NCBI GenBank assembly: GCA_963848335.1
Contig: CAWKDD010000003.1
Span: forward strand, 372,001-436,000
Source of the DNA: Chersky-840 sp963848335
Lineage (GTDB): Bacteria; Actinomycetota; Acidimicrobiia; Acidimicrobiales; UBA8190
Direction of reading: 5' to 3'
DNA: 64,000 nucleotides
Under the pieces are notes generated by a model. That model saw only the letters and a program-made list of their open reading frames with translations. It was not told where the DNA came from and ran no database searches. Positions 61,111 to 64,000 of the stretch are shown in pieces (positions within the stretch are counted from its first letter, which is position 1; the number at the start of each line of letters is the position of its first letter). The position numbers were made by a program, and so were the translations under genes.

Positions 61111-61782
61111 ATGAGCATAAGCCAAGCTCGCACTGACGACGCGACCGCACAAGCCGGCGTCCGGAACATGGACATGAACCTCGAGGTGGTCGTCATCCCC
61201 GTCTCGGATGTCGCCCGCTCCAAGGAGTTCTACGCCAGCCTCGGCTGGAGGCTCGACGCCGACGTCGCCGCCGGCGACGACTTCCACCTGGTCCAGTTCA
61301 CACCGCCGGGATCGGGATGCTCGGTCCAGTTCGGCTTGACCATGACCTCGGCTCCGCCCGGTTCGTACCAGAACCTGTACCTGATCGTCTCCGACATCGA
61401 GGCGGCGCGTGATGATCTGAGGGCGCGTGGCGTGGAAGTGAGCGAGGTGTTCCACGAGGGGGCGCGCGGCGCCCGATTCCACGACGCCGGCCGCGTATCG
61501 GGGCCGTCGCCCGATCACAGCAGCTACGGCTCGTTCGCCTCGTTCAGCGATCCGGACGGAAACGGCTGGCTGTTCCAAGAGGTCACGGCACGGCTGCCCG
61601 GGCGCATCGACGCTGCCACGACGGCCTTTGCGTCGGCGAGCGATTTGGCGAGCGCGCTCCGGCGTGCCTCGGCCGCCCATGGCGAGCACGAGAAGCGGAC
61701 AGGCGCGGCAGACGCGAACTGGCCCGACTGGTATGCCGAATACATGGTACGAGAGCGAGCCGGCGCCGAACTGCCGACGTGA
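61111..61782 (+). CDS. VOC family protein (glyoxalase-like)
   Basis: 223 residues from ATG 61111, after GGGAGG. MNLEVVVIPVSDVARSKEFY begins the first VOC half. LYLIVSDIEAARDDLRARGV and YGSFASFSDPDGNGWLFQEV form the second with the metal-ligand Glu. The C-terminal 50 residues are a helical tail (SDLASALRRASAAHGEHEKR...NWPDWYAEYMV) that recurs in a subgroup of VOC proteins. Enzymatic role unknown. It converges with the gene at 61802-62380. Confidence 0.9.
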   Translation: MSISQARTDDATAQAGVRNMDMNLEVVVIPVSDVARSKEFYASLGWRLDADVAAGDDFHLVQFTPPGSGCSVQFGLTMTSAPPGSYQNLYLIVSDIEAARDDLRARGVEVSEVFHEGARGARFHDAGRVSGPSPDHSSYGSFASFSDPDGNGWLFQEVTARLPGRIDAATTAFASASDLASALRRASAAHGEHEKRTGAADANWPDWYAEYMVRERAGAELPT

Positions 61783-61801
61783 ACGCCCACGACGCGCTCG
61801 T

Positions 61802-62380
61802 TCAGGCGTCGGAGATGGGCAACGCTTCCGGGAAGTCCACGGCGGGTCGACCCGGGAGGTAGTCGGACGGAACGGCAGACACTTCGCCGTAAGCCCGGAC
61901 GACGAAGATGTCGGACGCCTTGTCGTTCTCGTCCACGTCGACGCCACACAGCGCCATGTCCCTCGCCTCATCGAAGGCGGCGGAGGCCCGGAGCTGACCG
62001 GCCCTAAGCCCTTCGTAGACCGAGATCGGAGCACGACCCACCAGACCGTATTGACAGCCGTCGCGCACCGTCCCGACTTTGCGACCCACGATCACGTGGT
62101 GGTGGCCGTCGTCGATCAGGTAAACGGTGTCATCACCATTCCCGAAGACGTCTCGGATCCGCTTGGGCGGAAAGCCCACGATTTCGGACCACTGAACGTG
62201 GCGACGGTCCTTCATGGCCCACAAGGGGCAAGCGGGGATCGTCCCCTCCGGTTCATCGTCCTCCAAGGGGCTCGACTGATCCGGCTCGGGAAGGGGCTCT
62301 CCGACGCCGATAGGTCCGGGCGAGAAGCCATCGTCCACGCCCGGTGGATTCCAGGACTCGGGTCGCACGTCGTCCGCCAT
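61802..62380 (-). CDS. Hypothetical acidic protein
   Basis: 192 residues from ATG 62380, chosen because AAAGGAGGG lies just upstream. The first 55 residues are Pro/Asp/Glu-rich. A folded part then follows (QWSEIVGFPPKRIRDVFGNG, TVYLIDDGHHHVIVGRKVGT, CQYGLVGRAPISVYEGLRAG, DIFVVRAYGEVSAVPSDYLPG). I do not recognise a family. It has no signal or membrane segment. It lies divergent from the sigma-factor gene, separated by 392 bases. Confidence 0.6.
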   Translation of the reverse strand: MADDVRPESWNPPGVDDGFSPGPIGVGEPLPEPDQSSPLEDDEPEGTIPACPLWAMKDRRHVQWSEIVGFPPKRIRDVFGNGDDTVYLIDDGHHHVIVGRKVGTVRDGCQYGLVGRAPISVYEGLRAGQLRASAAFDEARDMALCGVDVDENDKASDIFVVRAYGEVSAVPSDYLPGRPAVDFPEALPISDA

Positions 62381-62772
62381 CTGCCCTCCTTTCCAAACGC
62401 CTGCCCACCCGGGCAATTCAACCCACGCTCTGCGTGTGGATCCTGGGACCAAGTATTAGTCTGCCGGTCCGTCGCCTTCAATAACGAGCAATAGCGATCT
62501 GGCCCTTTTGCGCTCGAGTCGGGAGGCTGATGCGAAGAAGTCGAGGGCGATGTGGTCCGGATCACGAAACGACAGGGCTGAACCGTAGGGAGCATCGACG
62601 ATGCCCTGGTCCGGTCAGACCCGTGCCACACTGAGGCCGAGGTCGTCATCCGGGCCACTCGAAGCCCGACCCGTTGGGCGGCGGTCTCGACCACGGCAGT
62701 GGGCACCTCCTTGTCACACCGGTGGGCGCTGGGGGGTCATGGTGGTACCCCCTATCGGTGAGGATGAGTGCC
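62381..62772. other. Long divergent intergenic region
   Basis: 392 bases between the hypothetical gene at 62380 and the sigma-factor gene at 62773. It contains the ECF41-like promoter at 62712-62738. I see no credible gene or RNA in the rest. Confidence 0.6.
62712..62738 (+). promoter_or_regulatory. ECF41-like promoter of the sigma-factor gene
   Basis: TGTCACA (62712-62718), 16 bases, then GGTC (62735-62738). The published ECF41 promoter, as I recall it, is TGTCACA in the -35 and CGTC in the -10 region, so one base differs. It lies 34 bases upstream of the ATG, which fits autoregulation. Confidence 0.55.
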
Positions 62773-63663
62773 ATGGACGAGAATGACTGGCTGGCGCAGC
62801 GATTCGAAGAGCACAGGGCCCACCTGCGGGCCGTCGCCTACCGGATGCTGGGCTCGCTCACCGAAGCCGACGACGCCGTCCAGGACGCCTGGGTGCGAGT
62901 CAGCCGAGCAGGAACAAGCGAGGTGGAAAACCTTGGCGGGTGGTTGACGACGATCGTGGCACGGGTCTGCCTCAACATGCTGCGGTCGCGCCAGGTCCGG
63001 CGAGAGGAATCCCTCGAGGTGCATCTCCCCGACCCGGTCATCAGTCCCGATGGCGAGCTTCGACCGGAAGAGGAGGTGCTGCTCGCCGACTCGGTCGGCC
63101 TGGCCCTCCAGGTGGTGCTCGATGCTCTGTCTCCAGCCGAGCGCTTGGCCTTCGTGCTCCACGACATGTTCGACCTCCCATTCGACGAGATCGCCCCCAT
63201 GGTGGGTCGCTCCTCGGCCGCGGCTCGACAGCTGGCGAGCCGGGCACGGCGCCGGGTCAAAGGTGCCGATGTCCCCACACCGGACGCCGACCCCGCCCGT
63301 CAACGCGCCGTGGTCGACGCCTTCTTCCTAGCGGCCCGCAGCGGCGACTTCGACGCCCTGGTCGGCTTGCTCCACCCCGACGTCGTGTTGCGAGCGGATT
63401 TCGGCCCGGGCCGACCGGCTGCGTCAATGGTGGTCCGTGGGGCGGCCGCCGTTGCCCGCCAAGCCCGCCTGGGCGCCAATCCGGCGGCACAGCTCCACCC
63501 CGCGTTGGTCAACGGTGCGGCGGGCGTCGTCATCACCCTCGATGGGCAGCCTCACGTGGTGATGGCCTTCACCATCGCCGACGACAAGGTTGCCGAGATC
63601 GACGTCATCGCCGACCCCGAACGCGTCCGCAGAGTCGCTTCGGCCGTCCTCGGTGACCAGTAG
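62773..63663 (+). CDS. ECF41/SigJ-type RNA polymerase sigma factor with SnoaL-like C-terminal domain
   Basis: 296 residues from ATG 62773 (ATG 62764 also in frame). Sigma region 2: RFEEHRAHLRAVAYRMLGSL and EADDAVQDAWVRVSR; region 4: LSPAERLAFVLHDMFDLPFD, EIAPMVGRSSAAARQLASRA, RRRVKGADV. A SnoaL-like domain follows (RQRAVVDAFFLAARSGDFDA, LVGLLHPDVVLRADFG, HVVMAFTIADDKVAEIDVIA). This is the ECF41 arrangement, in which the C-terminal domain controls activity. No anti-sigma gene is present, as expected for ECF41. The usual DGGGxxx partner oxidoreductase is not adjacent. Confidence 0.92.
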   Translation: MDENDWLAQRFEEHRAHLRAVAYRMLGSLTEADDAVQDAWVRVSRAGTSEVENLGGWLTTIVARVCLNMLRSRQVRREESLEVHLPDPVISPDGELRPEEEVLLADSVGLALQVVLDALSPAERLAFVLHDMFDLPFDEIAPMVGRSSAAARQLASRARRRVKGADVPTPDADPARQRAVVDAFFLAARSGDFDALVGLLHPDVVLRADFGPGRPAASMVVRGAAAVARQARLGANPAAQLHPALVNGAAGVVITLDGQPHVVMAFTIADDKVAEIDVIADPERVRRVASAVLGDQ

Positions 63664-63785
63664 TCGACCTTCGTAAGTTGGAGACGCCGGGGATACTGGA
63701 CCCGTTCTGACAATTCTGGGAATGGCCTGAGACGGTTTCAGGGAAGACCCGAAGACGCAAGGACCACTCGGTAGGGTGAGTCGTC

Positions 63786-64000
63786 GTGGCGAGCTACCGC
63801 CCCGTTCTCCTCCCCCTCCCTCCGGAGATCGAGCTCCAGCCCCCGTCTCAGCGTCTGCCGAGAATTCGGGCCGATGGTTCGAGAAGTCGAGCCCGGTCGC
63901 GCCACGTCGTCGCGCCGATGTTGGTCGGCTTTGGCGCGCTCGTCGTGCTGCTCTCGGTGGCTTCGTACCACGCCTTCATACCGAACTCCGATGGCGCAAC
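63786..64000 (+). CDS. Membrane-anchored protein, N-terminal fragment (runs off window)
   Basis: The open frame from GTG 63786 runs off the window end. The first ~45 residues are Pro/Arg-rich (LLPLPPEIELQPPSQRLPRI, then RSRARSRH). A hydrophobic segment follows (VVAPMLVGFGALVVLLSVAS). It is a possible inner-membrane protein with a cytoplasmic basic N-terminus; too little is present to identify it. Confidence 0.45.
   Translation, partial: MASYRPVLLPLPPEIELQPPSQRLPRIRADGSRSRARSRHVVAPMLVGFGALVVLLSVASYHAFIPNSDGA

Noticed and set aside
1..64000. tRNA or rRNA genes, insertion sequences, attachment sites
   Set aside because: No TpsiC-like GTTCGANNC arms in cloverleaf context, no rRNA stretches, transposases or integrases were found on reading both strands.

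Overview
The window is 64 kb of very G+C-rich chromosomal DNA with actinobacterial character: GTG and TTG starts, 4-bp stop/start overlaps, TetR/MarR/ArsR/ECF regulators, DUF5996 and DUF5134 proteins, an actinobacterial-type MMPL transporter and a Thr-rich wall protein with a LAxTG-like motif. A deep-branching actinobacterium (an Acidimicrobiia-like lineage) is my best guess from gene content, not a demonstrated placement. I see no rRNA, tRNA, CRISPR array, transposase or prophage.

Layout. 0-7.8 kb: amidase (cut by the window edge), DODA-type dioxygenase, a frameshifted ArsB-like permease, a frameshifted VOC protein, a large zinc-ribbon/adenylyl-cyclase/AAA/TPR regulator and two small zinc-ribbon proteins. 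7.9-16 kb: TypA, a bS18 with a long acidic tail, a small SHOCT-like protein, a membrane protein/winged-helix operon, peroxiredoxin, an ABC-2 exporter, chorismate mutase and an ArsR-SRPBCC operon. 16-29.6 kb: copper chaperone plus CopA with an extra C-terminal domain, a lipoprotein, a YfhO-like membrane protein, carbonic anhydrase, a NiCoT transporter divergent from a Fur-family gene across a Nur-like box, a second amidase, an alpha/beta-hydrolase lipoprotein and a G1 peptidase.

29.7-36.3 kb is the most unusual block. It is a minus-strand operon of a small Cys/His protein, an orphan KdpD-type membrane/GAF protein (DUF4118), a duplicated ABC anion-type permease, and a 1148-residue protein fusing an ABC ATPase and its AAA-associated domain to two tandem KdpD sensory/Usp modules. 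It looks like an ABC importer that has captured the sensory parts of KdpD without the histidine kinase. I regard it as the best candidate for an undescribed system here.

36.3-45.8 kb: two secreted PF04185 phosphoesterases, an alpha/beta hydrolase, MMPL, a small helical protein, a coiled-coil/degenerate-LytM protein and DUF2834. 45.7-51.7 kb: a four-subunit 2-oxoacid:ferredoxin oxidoreductase operon (gamma-delta-alpha-beta) ending in a phytoene-dehydrogenase-like flavoprotein, with a heavily frameshifted AMP-dependent ligase upstream. 51.8-64 kb: TetR-cupin-DUF5996 operon, nitronate monooxygenase with a 43-aa membrane protein, an SDR without the catalytic Tyr, a MarR/MFS/flavoprotein operon, a SpoU methyltransferase, DUF1801, VOC and an ECF41-like sigma factor.

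Caveat on quality: five loci (2.3-2.4, 3.46, 22.3, 49.7 and 50.3-51.7 kb) need single-base corrections to give full-length proteins. Nearly all of these are apparent extra bases and no in-frame stops accompany them, which looks more like sequencing or assembly error than gene decay.
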